Assembly: GCF_048544455.1 (NCBI RefSeq)
Contig: NC_133526.1
Span: 9,006,001 to 9,070,000 of the forward strand
From: Silene latifolia
Taxonomy: Eukaryota; Streptophyta; Magnoliopsida; Caryophyllales; Caryophyllaceae
Direction: 5' to 3'
Length of the DNA stretch: 64,000 nt
Shown here: one piece after another, positions 10,293-20,776 of the stretch
Layout of the letters: every line of letters begins with the position of its first letter
Position numbering within the stretch: the stretch's first letter is position 1
The notes under the pieces: generated by a model
The model's database searches: none
Told to the model about the DNA's origin: nothing
The model's input: only the letters and a program-made list of their open reading frames with translations
Translations under genes and position numbers: made by a program

Positions 10293-12074
10293 CACTACTA
10301 CAGATATACACCTATAACAACGGTCAAAAACCGTTGTTATATAAAAAAGCGGACGTTGTTAAAGCGTCCGTTGTAAAGGTTTTAACAACGGTTGGTTTTC
10401 TTAAGGAAACCGTTGTAAAAAATATTAACAACGGTTTTAAGTATAAAAACCCGTTGTGGAAAGTGTGACTCAATTTTGGGGGAAAGTTATAACAACGGGT
10501 TATTTATAAATAACCGTTGTTGTTTGTTCTTAAAAAAAAAAAAAAAAAATTAAATATTACTAGCTATAAATATTAAAGCATCCTTTACTAACATATTAAA
10601 GCATCCTTTACTAACATTCATTAATTGAAACAACATGGCAACGAACCCTAATTTTATCAACAACGAAGAATGGCTTACACAAACGATTGAAGATGATGGG
10701 AAGGTTCTCGCCGGGCTTTCCGCCGATCAACACCCATTAATCAAAGCATCCCTTGAACATCAACGGAATTATTGGATTAAGAGGCGTGAAGCAATCCGGC
10801 TTGTCAACAAAGCCTCATCATCATCATCATCTTCATACCCTCGTCGGCCGATACTCGCAACTTGGTCAGCCCCGAGATATGTTGAGTTGTACTCTTCCAA
10901 CCTTATCTCCACATGCAAGTCGTGTCCTTGCATATATTTAATCTGTTATTGCAAAATATGAAGCCAATGACCCGAAGTTAGCGGTATACCAGAGTGGCGT
11001 GATTGGTGGCGGTTGAGAAGCGTTTTTACGCTTAACCGGGGTTGTTCCGCTTATTATACATCTTTTGATTTCGATAATTGCTTTGTAATGTATTTGGTTT
11101 AAAATTAAATGAAATGATCATTTTGAAAGTGTTGAGTTATGCTTGTTTGATTTGCTTCCATTTTTTCAACTCCATAGATCTATCAGTCATCATCAAGATC
11201 TGATTATGGCACAACTTCCTAACATATATGGCACAACTTCCTAACATATATATTAATTAAAAAACAACTCAACCCACACATTAGTATAAATACATTGCAT
11301 TATCTCAACTAACATGCATTTCCATTATCTCAATATATTCTCCAAACCCTAATCGCTAAAACATGCTCGATCCGTCTCAAGGACGCCAAAGAAGATGGAA
11401 ATGAAATAATTAGAAACACATACATGGAAATGAAATAATTAGCAGATCTTTGAACGGAACCTAATGGTCGATAAAAACACATACATTGAAATGAAATAAT
11501 TAGAACAATAAAATAATGACGATGAAACAAACCCGATAATTACGAACGTACGTAAAGAGACGATGAAATCAACAGTGACGGCGAGAAGATAAAGCGACGA
11601 TGAGAAAGAGAGAAAGAGACGATGAGAAAGTGTGTGTTTTGTGTTTGTGTTTGGCTGCTGCTGGGTTTGTGTTTGTGTATTAAGGTTTGTGTTTTGTGGC
11701 TGCAGCAGACTTGTGTTTGTGTGGTTTATAGTATGGAAGGTATTGACAACGGTTATTAAACAACAACCGTTGTGAAATATGTTTTAACAACGGTTGTAGA
11801 AAACACCCGTTGTTAAATAAGGTTTAACAACGGGTTTCAAAAATAACCGTTGTTATTACTTTTCACTAACTTTGCGCCAATTTTGCGCCAAATTATTAAC
11901 AACGGTTGTTAATGTGTGACCCGTTGTTAAAACTAATAACAACGGTTTTTATAACCATACCCGTTGTAATTGATTTTAGTAAAATTCGCGCCATGCATTC
12001 TACAACGTTTATTGTGATTTTCATGAATATTCGTTGTTAAAGGGGCGTTGTAGTTGCCTGGATTTGTAGTAGTG
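10293..12074. mobile_element. Non-autonomous CACTA (EnSpm/CMC) transposon (copy 1)
   Basis: Both ends begin CACTACTACA in inverted orientation and are flanked by the 3-bp target duplication ACT (10,290-10,292 and 12,075-12,077). The terminal few hundred bases at each end carry many copies of AACAACGGT and its complement ACCGTTGTT in both orientations, as expected for the subterminal binding sites of CACTA transposases. At 1,782 bp it has no room for the transposase and must be moved by one supplied elsewhere. It contains a small open frame of unknown origin at 10,635-10,961. Confidence 0.92.
10635..10961 (+). CDS. Hypothetical 108-aa protein inside the CACTA element (copy 1)
   Basis: The frame starts MATNPNFINNEEWLTQTIED and has a normal, non-repetitive amino-acid mix for about 60 residues, then a serine run coded by a TCA microsatellite. 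The first 85 residues or so are the same in copy 2 apart from Ser to Pro at position 32 and Ile to Val near position 55. The later part differs. I do not recognise a family. It may be a piece of a captured host gene or a relic of an element gene. Codons look plausible (ATG in context ACAACATGGC), but short length and decay downstream make function doubtful. Confidence 0.35.
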   Translation: MATNPNFINNEEWLTQTIEDDGKVLAGLSADQHPLIKASLEHQRNYWIKRREAIRLVNKASSSSSSSYPRRPILATWSAPRYVELYSSNLISTCKSCPCIYLICYCKI

Positions 12075-13321
12075 ACTACTTTTTTTTTTCATTTTTTTTT
12101 GCTACTCCTTTGTCTCCTCATCTTTTTGACTTGTTAATTAGTAAATAAATTAAATAGATAATTAAAATGTATAGAAAGTAAATTGATTACTAATCCTATG
12201 TGGAATTAAATTAATTGCTAGTGACATGTGGAATTAAATTTATTGCTTTTGCCTAGCCTTTTAATTATTTAGTATAGATATGGAGTACTTACTATGTCTT
12301 TTTATGCCATATTATCAAAAAAAGCTATCTTTCGGTTAGTTTAAAAAGCAGTTTTTATCTAATCGAATAACTGATTGGTTCCGAATTTTCAGTTATCTTT
12401 TCAGCTCGTTTTTTAGGTTTCAGTTAATTTTTATAATGAAATATGAGATATAGTAAATGAATAATGTGTATTGACATTAATATACCATATAATTAGTTAC
12501 ATAGTGTATTTTGAGTGTGTAGTACCTACTATTTCGTAATGTTTAAATTACTTGGATATATGCTGGTGATATATATGAAATTTTGTAGTAGATGAAATTA
12601 AGTGATACTACTAATGCGTGAGTCTAGAACCGATCTTCCATTCATCATATGAATAACACTATGAGTTGTTCCATTGTTACACAAAAGCTTTGAGTTGTTT
12701 AATCCCCTAAATTCTACTTCAATTTTTCTCGGTTTTATTCCTCCATCTAATGATCTTCACATTCTTATAGAAAGTCAATTAGCTAAACAAAAATAGTAAC
12801 ATATACATATTAGTGAAATGTTTTATGTATTGATAACTTGAATGTATATGGAGGCATTTATGCTTATGATTTCTATACATACACTCCAATGATTATTTAG
12901 TGATTATATTTTGAAGAAATCGTAATTTATACTTCGTGTAATTACGTAAGATTACACTACATGATCTTAACATAACACTTTAATAAATAAATTCGTCTTT
13001 TATCCGCCAGCATCTTGAATTTTGATGCGAGAATACAAACTAAAAATGTATGAGACCATAACTGGGGGAAAATAAATGCGATAACTTGAACTATTATGAA
13101 TTTCTATTATCTATTTGATAATTTTAATCTATTTATATTAGGATAATTTTATTAAAATATATTTGTTCTACTTATATTAGAATAATATTATTAAAATCTG
13201 TTTTAAACACTAATTAGAATAATTTTATTTATTTAATTTTTTTTCGAAATCTACTCTTATTAGGATTTTTAAAAAAGTTGGAGTCTCTAATATCGCTCTA
13301 AAAGTTTCTGCTTTATATATA
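12075..13321. other. AT-rich intergenic DNA with a Helitron 5' end (copy 1)
   Basis: No gene is seen. At 12,278 the minus strand starts A|TCTATACTAAATAATT, a Helitron-type 5' terminus, and CACATGTGGAATTAAAT-like motifs shared with the neighbouring Helitrons lie just inside it. Its 3' partner was not found. The CACTA element may sit inside the same older Helitron. Confidence 0.4.
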
Positions 13322-14091
13322 CTAGTATAGATCCCGCACAAATGCGCGGTTTTGTAGATAGGCATATTAGAGAAAATAATAATTATATTAATAGTATTTA
13401 ACTCCAGTTCACACTTAATTATAACATTTAAATTAGTAATGTTTTGTATTAAAAGGTAAAAAAGAGCAAGTTCAAAACTTTTAATCCGTATAAGAATGAC
13501 AATTTTACTCGAACTATTTTGTTAACTTTGTTTTTAAAAAAAAATATTGTTATTATATCATTATATCCACTAAAGGCGTAATATAACTGTTAAGTAATTA
13601 TTGTAGCTATAAAATTTAAATTAGTAATGTTTTGTATTAAAAGGTAAAAAAGAGCAAGTTCAAAACTTTTAATCCGTATAAGAATGACAGTTTTACTCGA
13701 ACTATTTTGTTAACTTTGTTTTAAAAAAAAATATTGTTATTATATCATTATATCCACTAAAAGCGTAATATAACTGTTAAGTAATTATTGTAGCCATCAA
13801 GTTTAGTTTTAAAAATAATAATAATAGTAAAATATTGCTTTGACATCATGCTTATAATCAGTACAATTTCATTTATGTAACAAAATAAGAATATTCTATT
13901 AATATGTCTAATCAAATTGAAAAAATGTTACTCCTTTTAAATGGGCTAGAATTATATATTTATTACTCCGTATATGAAATTAAACATTATGGCCCAATTT
14001 TAGATATGACAAAATGAAGCCCAATTGTAGAGTAGTTTTCATTTAGGCGGAAAAATATTAGAGATCTCTTATTCTTTTAGTATAAGGGGGA
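13322..14091 (-). mobile_element. Non-autonomous Helitron, 770 bp (copy 1)
   Basis: On the minus strand it starts A|TCCCCCTTATACTAAAAG at 14,091 and ends with an imperfect hairpin (CCGCGCA...GTGCGGG), then ATCTATACTAG at 13,322, followed by T. It lies between A and T without a target duplication. It has no coding capacity. An internal 188-bp tandem duplication makes up about half of it. Copy 2 has the same 770 bp at 51,059-51,828. Confidence 0.78.
13427..13802. repeat. Two 188-bp tandem units inside the Helitron (copy 1)
   Basis: The unit beginning TTTAAATTAGTAATG at 13,427 recurs at 13,615 with only a few changes, such as GACAATTTT versus GACAGTTTT. Confidence 0.92.
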
Positions 14092-14103
14092 TGTATTGAT
14101 TGA

Positions 14104-14243
14104 TTTTTCTCACGGGCAGAGATCGTTCGATCACATGTAATCCGAAGACCGAACTATGGTCTCCACTTGTTTAATTTGTCCTTATGAACATATATCTTGG
14201 ATTCATGGAGGTGTATATTATTATTGAAACCATGTTCCTTCAT
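14104..14243. repeat. Dispersed 140-bp repeat, copy 1 of 3
   Basis: A segment from TTTTTCTCACGGGCAG to CCATGTTCCTTCAT. It recurs in copy 2 (51,841-51,982) and, independently of the long duplication, beside the LINE at 61,425-61,558. Identity unknown. Confidence 0.85.
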
Positions 14244-14334
14244 CCGGGTTTGAATAAGATGACGAAAACCCGCAAATATTGATTATAAGGGATTTAAGTC
14301 GGATTTAAAGACGATAAACTATTATGAATTATGT

Positions 14335-14715
14335 ATTTTTTGATAACTTATACCTTGAATAACTCACTTTTTTAAAACTTATACCTAAGATAACTTTCCT
14401 TAAAATCTTATACCTAAAATAATATTTTTTTCCAAACTTGATACCAAATCTCAAAAAAAGCACCGAATTGACGATCTTGTCCTTACTAATTAAACACCAT
14501 CATCCTTTTCCCGCCTATTAATCCACACATCCACGATTACCACCACTAAAACCCATCAAATTAATAAGGGCAAAATCGTCAATTTAAGGCATTTTTTAAA
14601 GATTTGGTATCAAGTTTGTAAGAAAATGTTATTTTAGGTATAAGATTTTAAAGAAAATTATCTTAGGTATAAGATTTGTACAAACGAGTTATTCAAGGTA
14701 TAAGTTATCAAAAAA
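14335..14715. mobile_element. Foldback MITE with long inverted arms (copy 1)
   Basis: The left arm starting TTTTTTGATAACTTATACC is repeated inverted at the right end (GGTATAAGTTATCAAAAAA). The arms are about 140-150 bp each and contain repeated TTATACCTAA-type motifs, with a spacer of roughly 70-90 bp in the middle. No clear target duplication was found, so the superfamily is open (Mutator-like is possible). Confidence 0.8.
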
Positions 14716-15869
14716 CCCTTATAATTATTATGCGAATGAAATATGAAGAAAATAAGAAAAGACGGAACAAAAGAGACGAATTAACAAAGAACAAAGGAGG
14801 AAGAAGAAAGGCGAAACTGCCGCCCTCGAGAAGAGGCGCAGCAGGTCGACCCTTTAAGAGGCGCAACAATTGCCGCGTTTCTTCTCGACGCCTCTTGTCT
14901 TACGTTAATCGTAAAAATAGGTTTGACAAAGGGTTTTATAAATCGGTTTTAAACATATTTTTGACGTAAACCTTACATTAATCGATACAATAATAAAATA
15001 CAAAAATGAAATATGGGATTTACACCCTCGGATTTACATGTTTGACGAAACGAGATTAACTAAGTTAACGATTAGTGATTGCTCGACTCGAATGTATGAT
15101 GAAAGTGTCTCGTTAGAGGATTTAAATTAGATTGATTTGATTAATTGAAGTAGAGTTGGTCAAATTGGTCGGTCATGCAACGAGACTGGTACTCAGAAGG
15201 ATCCGAGCTTAATTACGTGGTCGATTGATCAAGTACGTAGACGTCAATAAGCTTAGAGCACGGTCTTAGAATGCAAAGGGAGAAGAGAAAGGCGCACACT
15301 CGCGTGAGAAATAAGGGGAACAAAGGTCCCTATTTATACTAATCACACGGAGGAATTATGGTATGACTGAAACTTTGGAAACAAATCTCGAAAAGATATG
15401 AAAATATGCAGAAAAAGGGTTGGGGAAGAGGCGCAGCAGGTGCTACGTCCTTTCCCCAGAAGTTTCCTCCTGCGGAAGAAAGATTTTCGCGTTTACATTT
15501 ATGGAATTGCGGTAGATCTCAACTTTCTTATTATTTTAAAATAAGATTTCGAGATATATTTTGCCAAAAGGTGAAAAGATTAAAATTATGGAATAGAAAT
15601 ATCAGGAATATTTCAGAACATTCTGACTCGGCATTTTAAATGGTTTATTAGAAAATGAAGACAGTTTTTGACAAGGACTCCAAATGAACTCTAATTACTG
15701 TCAAAACGACCGTAATGGCGCGTAGATGACGACCAAGGATTAAACACAAGTATTTGAGTTATTACTTGACGATAAACTTACAAAGTGTCATAAATCGTTC
15801 CGTGTACCAAACATGCGGCTCAATAATCACCGGGCGGCTTGCGGTAGATGCAGAAATGAGGTATCTACA
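14716..15869 (-). mobile_element. Probable solo LTR, left end unresolved (copy 1)
   Basis: On the minus strand the right edge starts TGTAGATACCTCATTTC, a typical LTR start. About 530 bp further on is a strong TATA box (TATAAATAGGG; 15,331-15,338), as at a U3/R border. The left part carries two GAGGCGC-type motifs near 14,830-14,900. No gag or pol is attached. I could not find the matching CA end or a target duplication, so the left limit is approximate. Differences between the two copies are dense here and mostly at CAG/CTG sites. Confidence 0.5.
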
Positions 15870-16632
15870 CAAACCTTTTGGTATGTGACCAAAGGGTCGT
15901 TTGACCTTCCCATGTTTGCACACAAATGAACACTCTTCTAAAAAGTGAAAGAAAAAAACAAGTTCTGTAAAGGTCTTAAATGAGTTTGTTTATTGGAGAA
16001 GGAACATGTGAAACAAACAAAAGAGACAACCTTTGAGTGAACAAATTTGGAAAGGGACAAGCTTGGTTTTCATAAACCAAGGGAAAGGTCTTTTGCTAAT
16101 TTGAGTAAAACCTTTTAGGATATTTAAATGACATATTGTTTTCTTTAATTTAAATTAAACACAACTTGAAAATAATCAGAGATCGATGTATTTGTTCAAA
16201 CAAAGACATTTGAAAATTAAAATGGAAAAATTCATTTATGTGATACAGGTATGAGTAACAGTCATACTCACTATAACCAGACCGATGAGCAACTGTTGCT
16301 TGATCTTTATATCAAATCAAAGGTAAACAATGATCCGAACATAGGAAATATTAATAGAGTTGCATTAATAATTGCCAGTTTCTTAATGAAGCACATAAAT
16401 TATTGTAAGCATTTATCTATATTTTGATAAAAAATCTAGATAGATCCTTAAAAAGAAAACAAATAGATATAAATATTGGCATTACATAGAAAAATACATG
16501 TGCTTCTAACACTTATTCCGTAGTCTAAATTATGAGACGATGATAGTAAAATTCAGTAGTTGATACTAACGCACTATATATATATTAGTGGCGCCAGATT
16601 AATAATTACTATCCTTATATTACTGCAATACT
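15870..16632. other. Downstream flank of germin-like gene (copy 1)
   Basis: AT-rich DNA downstream of the germin-like gene, almost identical to 53,610-54,375. The only coding-like feature is a short frame beginning MSNSHTHYNQTDEQLLLDLY at 16,251, which I do not call. The 3' UTR and poly(A) site of the gene must lie near its left edge but no single signal stands out. Confidence 0.6.
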
Positions 16633-17828
16633 TCATATGGCCTCCGCTATAAGCTTCATCCACGATCTTCCGGATTCAATACTAGCGTCTTGGTCAATAA
16701 ACTGATTCTGAAGTTTGTGTATCACGTCCTCATTGACCTGGAATGCTTTTGTAAGAACGTCACTAAAAATAGTTGGTGCAGTCCCGAACATGGCATTAGG
16801 AATATTAATTCGACCCGGATTTTGGCTACCAAAGCCGGCTACAGCCAACGCATCTGTCTTACCAATATTCAATTGAAAGTGTATTAAACCTTGAGGGAAA
16901 ACCACGATGTCTCCCTTTTTAACGATGGCATCGTATAGCTTGTTGTTAGTTGTCACAAACCCGACGTATAGGGTCCCCTCTAAAACCGCAAAAATCTCCG
17001 AGCCGAGAGGGTGTATATGAGGCCCGTTTAGACCGAACGGGGCAATGTCGATTCGGCCTATGGCTATACCTAGAGTGTTTAGCGCTGGAAATAAAGCGTC
17101 GTTGATTAAATGTGCCGTTGCTCCTAGTGTGTTACTTGTGTTTCCGCGTATGTCAAACCCTTTGTACAAGAAATCTTGCATGGTCACGTCCTTGGGATTC
17201 TTGCAAAATTTTCCATTGACAAACACTGAAAAATAAATGAAACCAAGTTAGTATTAATAATGTTTTTTGACATGGTAATTATATTCAGGCTATAATTTTT
17301 AATTACTTAGGGTTTATAAGTCTTATTGTATGAACATATACATTCTCCGTAGTCCATACTAGTCATATTTTTCGTTAACTTTCCAAAACATTATGAAGTA
17401 AAAGTTTATATAGATGGAAAGTCAAATGAAGCGTAAATTCTCATTTTTAGACGCCATTTTCGTATGAAGCAAGGATTCTGACGACTATATGTGACCATTT
17501 AAAAGTCCCTAAAATAGTCACTTTTTTCCCTAAAAGAGTGACCATTTGTAAATGGACACATATAGTAGTACGTCCATCTGAAGTTTTCAAACGAAAATAA
17601 CCGTATAAAAGAAGACCTACTGAATATCAAGCGTGCATTCATGAAAATATTACTCCCGTAGTTTAATAATAATGAAAGAACAGGGCATGCACCTGAGGAA
17701 TTATAATCGTCAGCACCAACACAAAAGTCCTGAAGAGGAGAAGGATCAGCTCCATTAACAACGTGAATAAAACTAACAAACGCCATGCAAAAACCAATCA
17801 TGGCTAACATTATTCTATTCTTCTCCAT
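16633..17828 (-). CDS. Germin-like protein, two exons (copy 1)
   Basis: Spliced CDS: exon 1 17,693-17,828 (donor AG|GTGCAT), exon 2 16,633-17,225 (acceptor TTTTTCAG), joined at a GTG Val codon, giving 242 aa. Residues 1-26 form a hydrophobic signal peptide, so the protein should be secreted to the cell wall. The mature protein has the C36/C53 pair of germins and one cupin barrel. Germin box 1 (GPHIHPLGSEIF) supplies H115, H117 and E122, and box 2 (GDIVVFPQGLIHFQ) supplies H161, so all four manganese ligands are present. A KGD tripeptide (149-151) and N-glycosylation sites at N43 and N74 are visible. Family members are Mn-binding, some with superoxide dismutase or oxalate oxidase activity, and many respond to stress; the activity here cannot be told. 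The gene looks intact. Confidence 0.92.
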
Positions 17829-17897
17829 ATTAAATTATTATTATGTTAATATAAAATAAAATAAGTTGTTGTGATTATTAGTTCAGAAGGAGACTCA

Positions 17898-17905
17898 TTT
17901 TTATA
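17898..17905 (-). promoter_or_regulatory. TATA box of germin-like gene (copy 1)
   Basis: TATAAAAA on the minus strand, 70 bp upstream of the ATG at 17,828. A transcription start near 17,870 is expected, giving a leader of about 40 nt. Confidence 0.65.
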
Positions 17906-18044
17906 GTGGCAAGTTCCCTTACTTAAGAGGTAACCAACCACCAAATTTTGTACAACTATCATTATTATCATTTGTATCATTTGTGCAACTATCGTTATTA
18001 TTATCACTGTATCATTTGTACGTCTAAAACGTGAATCACAAAAT

Positions 18045-18210
18045 CTCATTTGTGACGGCACGTATCCGTCATTTTGGAGTGACGGATACCATTTTTCCTC
18101 ACAAATGACCCAAATAGAGGAGAGAGGGAAACACATGGGGGTGCCCCCACCTTGTCCCCCCTATTCATTTTGTGGGTGACATTATCCGTCACTTATCTCA
18201 TTTGTGACGG
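18045..18210. mobile_element. Small MITE-like repeat (copy 1)
   Basis: A 166-bp unit starts and ends with the direct sequence CTCATTTGTGACGG and contains inverted TATCCGTCA/TGACGGATA motifs. It is bracketed by a longer direct repeat (CATTTGTAYGTCTAAAACG) at about 18,013-18,033 and 18,217-18,239. It lies in the promoter region of the germin-like gene, about 220 bp upstream of the ATG. Confidence 0.55.
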
Positions 18211-18970
18211 CACTGTATCATTTGTATGTCTAAAACGTGAATTGCCTGCACCTTTGTTTGCTTATGTTTATGGGAGATTTTTTTTTATCTCGGACTTTTC
18301 TCAACCACCCCTGTTAATCTGTTATTATTAGCGGAGATTAATTTTTTGGTTGGGAGCTCCAGGCCGTATGATAGTTGGGGACCGGACCGTACCCTACGAA
18401 TTACCACTTATTCACATTAAAATTAAAATAAATTATTTGGACTATTTTCTTCTTTTCAAAAAGTCGAAACTTTGTAGGTATTTTATGATCAAATGTAACC
18501 ACAATGATCCAGCTAGCTAGTTTTACAACTTATGATAACTTGTTTTCCAAAAGTGGTCACATTTGACTGTAAAATGGTCTCAAAATGCCATTTTTTTATA
18601 AAATACCAAAATGGCCCGTCTTAAGAAGACCAACTCTAAACTTAATTGTTTTATAGTGGAGTAAATTTTTACAACATTATTATGAATAAGAGGTATTCGC
18701 TATTCATATTAACATGCCAAGAAAGATTGTCATATTTATAGCGAACGGTTAATGCCCAGGGGCGAATCTATAAGGGTGATGGGGGTGAACTCTCACCCTC
18801 ATTAATTTTAGAAAAAAAAAAAAAAAATTAAAACAATTAAAAAAACTATTACCAATTGTATTTTAGTGATGAAGATGAGCAGATGATAGAGGAGATGCAA
18901 GGATTTTATTTTATTGATCGTTTTCTGGGTTTGGGTCGCGACTTTTTGTAATATTATTTATTGTTTAGTG

Positions 18971-19517
18971 CAGGACCGTCTCCGAGATTTCGGGGCCCTG
19001 TGCAGAATTTTGAAACTGGGCCCCGATACCACTATTATTTCCGTTAATGCTTGTATATAAATTTAATTTATTTTATTACAAGATCTATTTTTGAATGTAC
19101 GGGAACGATAGTTCATTTCTTTCATATTATTATACAAATATAACGTAAATATTCTATTAATATGGTTTTCTAGACAACTTTGCGTATTAGAAAGAAAAAA
19201 AAGATTCAAGAAATAAAGCAAACATGCTTAAATGATGTTAAACTAACAAATATGGGATATAGTCATAACTCCGTCATTAAATGTAATCTTAAAATTTAAA
19301 AAAAAAATCAAAAAAAGTGTAGTTATGGAGAATTGAACCTGGATGCATGAAGATGGAAAGCCCAAAAAAAACACATGCTAAACCATTGTGCCAGTGTATA
19401 TTTCATTGAATATTAACCTCACTAATTACCATATATTCTTAATTTAACTTTATTAGGCCCCCAAAAATCGGGGCCCTGTGCGACCGCGCGGCCCGCACAC
19501 CCTAAAAGCCGGCCCTG
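18971..19517. mobile_element. Non-autonomous hAT transposon, copy 1 only
   Basis: The element is 547 bp with inverted ends CAGGACCG and, on the other strand, CAGGGCCG. It is flanked by the 8-bp target duplication GTTTAGTG (18,963-18,970 and 19,518-19,525). Copy 2 carries a single uninterrupted GTTTAGTG at about 59,390, an empty site. The subterminal GGGGCCCTGTGC motifs occur at both ends in inverted orientation. It has no transposase gene. Confidence 0.93.
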
Positions 19518-19525
19518 GTTTAGTG

Positions 19526-20252
19526 GTGGGACCGTGGAGATGTGGCTTATAGGTAGACAAATGGATCGTGTTTTTTTTTAACTAGGTATTCGGGCCTTTT
19601 CGAACTAGCTTTATTTAGTATTAAAATTTATTTTCAATTAATAAAACTATTTAAAGTTGAATAATCATAAATTTATCATTAATATATTTTTTTTATAACA
19701 TATCTTAAAGTTACGATCAAATAAATTATGAGACAAATTCACTATTCCTGCTATTTATATTTTACTTAAATTGATTAGCTAATTTTTTATCATAAAAACC
19801 GTGCAGATCAAATTTGTGCATATTGTGAGCATTTCAATTTTATGAATATATCCAAATAAAAGATTAATTATATCCATTTATAGTTCAAGATACAGCTATA
19901 GAATAGACTATAATAATAAACCCTAAGTATTCTTAAACTTTACGCGGAAAAATTTGGAGATTCACCTATTACTTTAGTAGATAGGGGATTACTACATCGA
20001 CCGAGGTTTTTATCATACTATTAAGTATTAATAACGTTGTTTTACCCATATTAAACATAATATAACATTAAAATATATATAAATAAAAATATAGCCAAAA
20101 AATCTTGTAAAACAAAAATCGACCGCGACGAGCATTTTGGTCCGCGACAAGTGGTTTGGGAGCGATTGCATGCCACCGCGATCGCGACCGATACCGAGAT
20201 TTAAAACCCTGACACCCGTCACCCCCGTTCTATAAATCCTAGATTCGCCACT
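19526..20252. other. AT-rich intergenic DNA (copy 1)
   Basis: Nothing recognisable as a gene. The sequence matches 59,398-60,115 of copy 2 with a few small indels. Confidence 0.6.
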
Positions 20253-20440
20253 GGCTGTGTGGTCTACCTCCTGAAAGAGAGGACGACTGATGAACCAATC
20301 CGTGAATAACGATATTTTTAATCAGATTACTAACATTCCAGTGCCACATAATGATATTCCGGATACCCTCATTTGGGGGTTGTCCGTAGATGGAAATTTC
20401 TCTACCAAAACAGCAACTTGGTTATTATGTAAGGATTTGT
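20253..20440 (+). pseudogene. Truncated LINE fragment (copy 1)
   Basis: Encodes MNQSVNNDIFNQITNIPVPH and the WGLSVDGNFSTKT motif that precedes the zf-RVT zinc-binding region of plant L1-type LINEs. Close match to copy 2 ends at about 20,426 (60,292), and by about 20,440 the LINE is replaced by unrelated DNA. This is the right breakpoint of the long duplication. Confidence 0.75.
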
Positions 20441-20747
20441 CGTCACTTCCCAATCAAAAATATAATTTATAAACCTAATTAAAAGTAGTATTTATTCGGG
20501 TGTCGAACACAAAGATGGCGGGGGGTGTATACTTAGTCCGTTTAAGTCCTATTTTAGTCAAACAAAAGTAAGAGGTTGATTAAACTGTAAACTAAGATGC
20601 AATAAGGTATAAAATTTAAACTAAATGAAATTGTTTTTTTAATTAATAAGGGGAGGCTAAGGTCTTTGGGTTCACAAAGGGTAATTAGGGGAGAAACAAG
20701 GTCTAACAAGAGAAGGGTAATAATAGTGGTCAAGAGTTTAAGACTAA
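20441..20747. other. Junction DNA beyond the duplication
   Basis: AT-rich sequence unique to this position in the window. The stretch GGGTGTCGAACACAAAGATG resembles the GGGTCGATCCGCAAGG region of the inner element's LTR, so part of it may be an old LTR fragment. No gene is seen. Confidence 0.4.
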
Positions 20748-20776
20748 CTAGTATTGGTGCCCGGCTTCGCCCGGGC
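20748..20776 (-). mobile_element. Helitron 3' terminus (minus strand)
   Basis: Read on the minus strand: a hairpin with stem GCCCGG/CCGGGC (20,759-20,776), then CACCAATACTAG followed by T. This is the 3' signature of a Helitron extending to the right. Its 5' end was not found. Confidence 0.55.

Noticed and set aside
10032-10295. Ile-Tyr repeat frames over AT tracts (also at 25,586-25,843 and 47,672-48,023)
   Set aside because: They translate (AT)n microsatellites and carry no protein signal.
16251-16430. Short frame starting MSNSHTHYNQTDEQLLLDLY
   Set aside because: It is about 55 codons long, turns AT-rich, has no family match I can name and no promoter. It is possibly an old gene scrap.
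1-20430. The duplication as a pure assembly copy of the same molecule
   Set aside because: Base-exact private Helitron and hAT insertions, different microsatellite lengths and an Arg/Thr change show two distinct sequences. Allelic copies placed in tandem remain possible.
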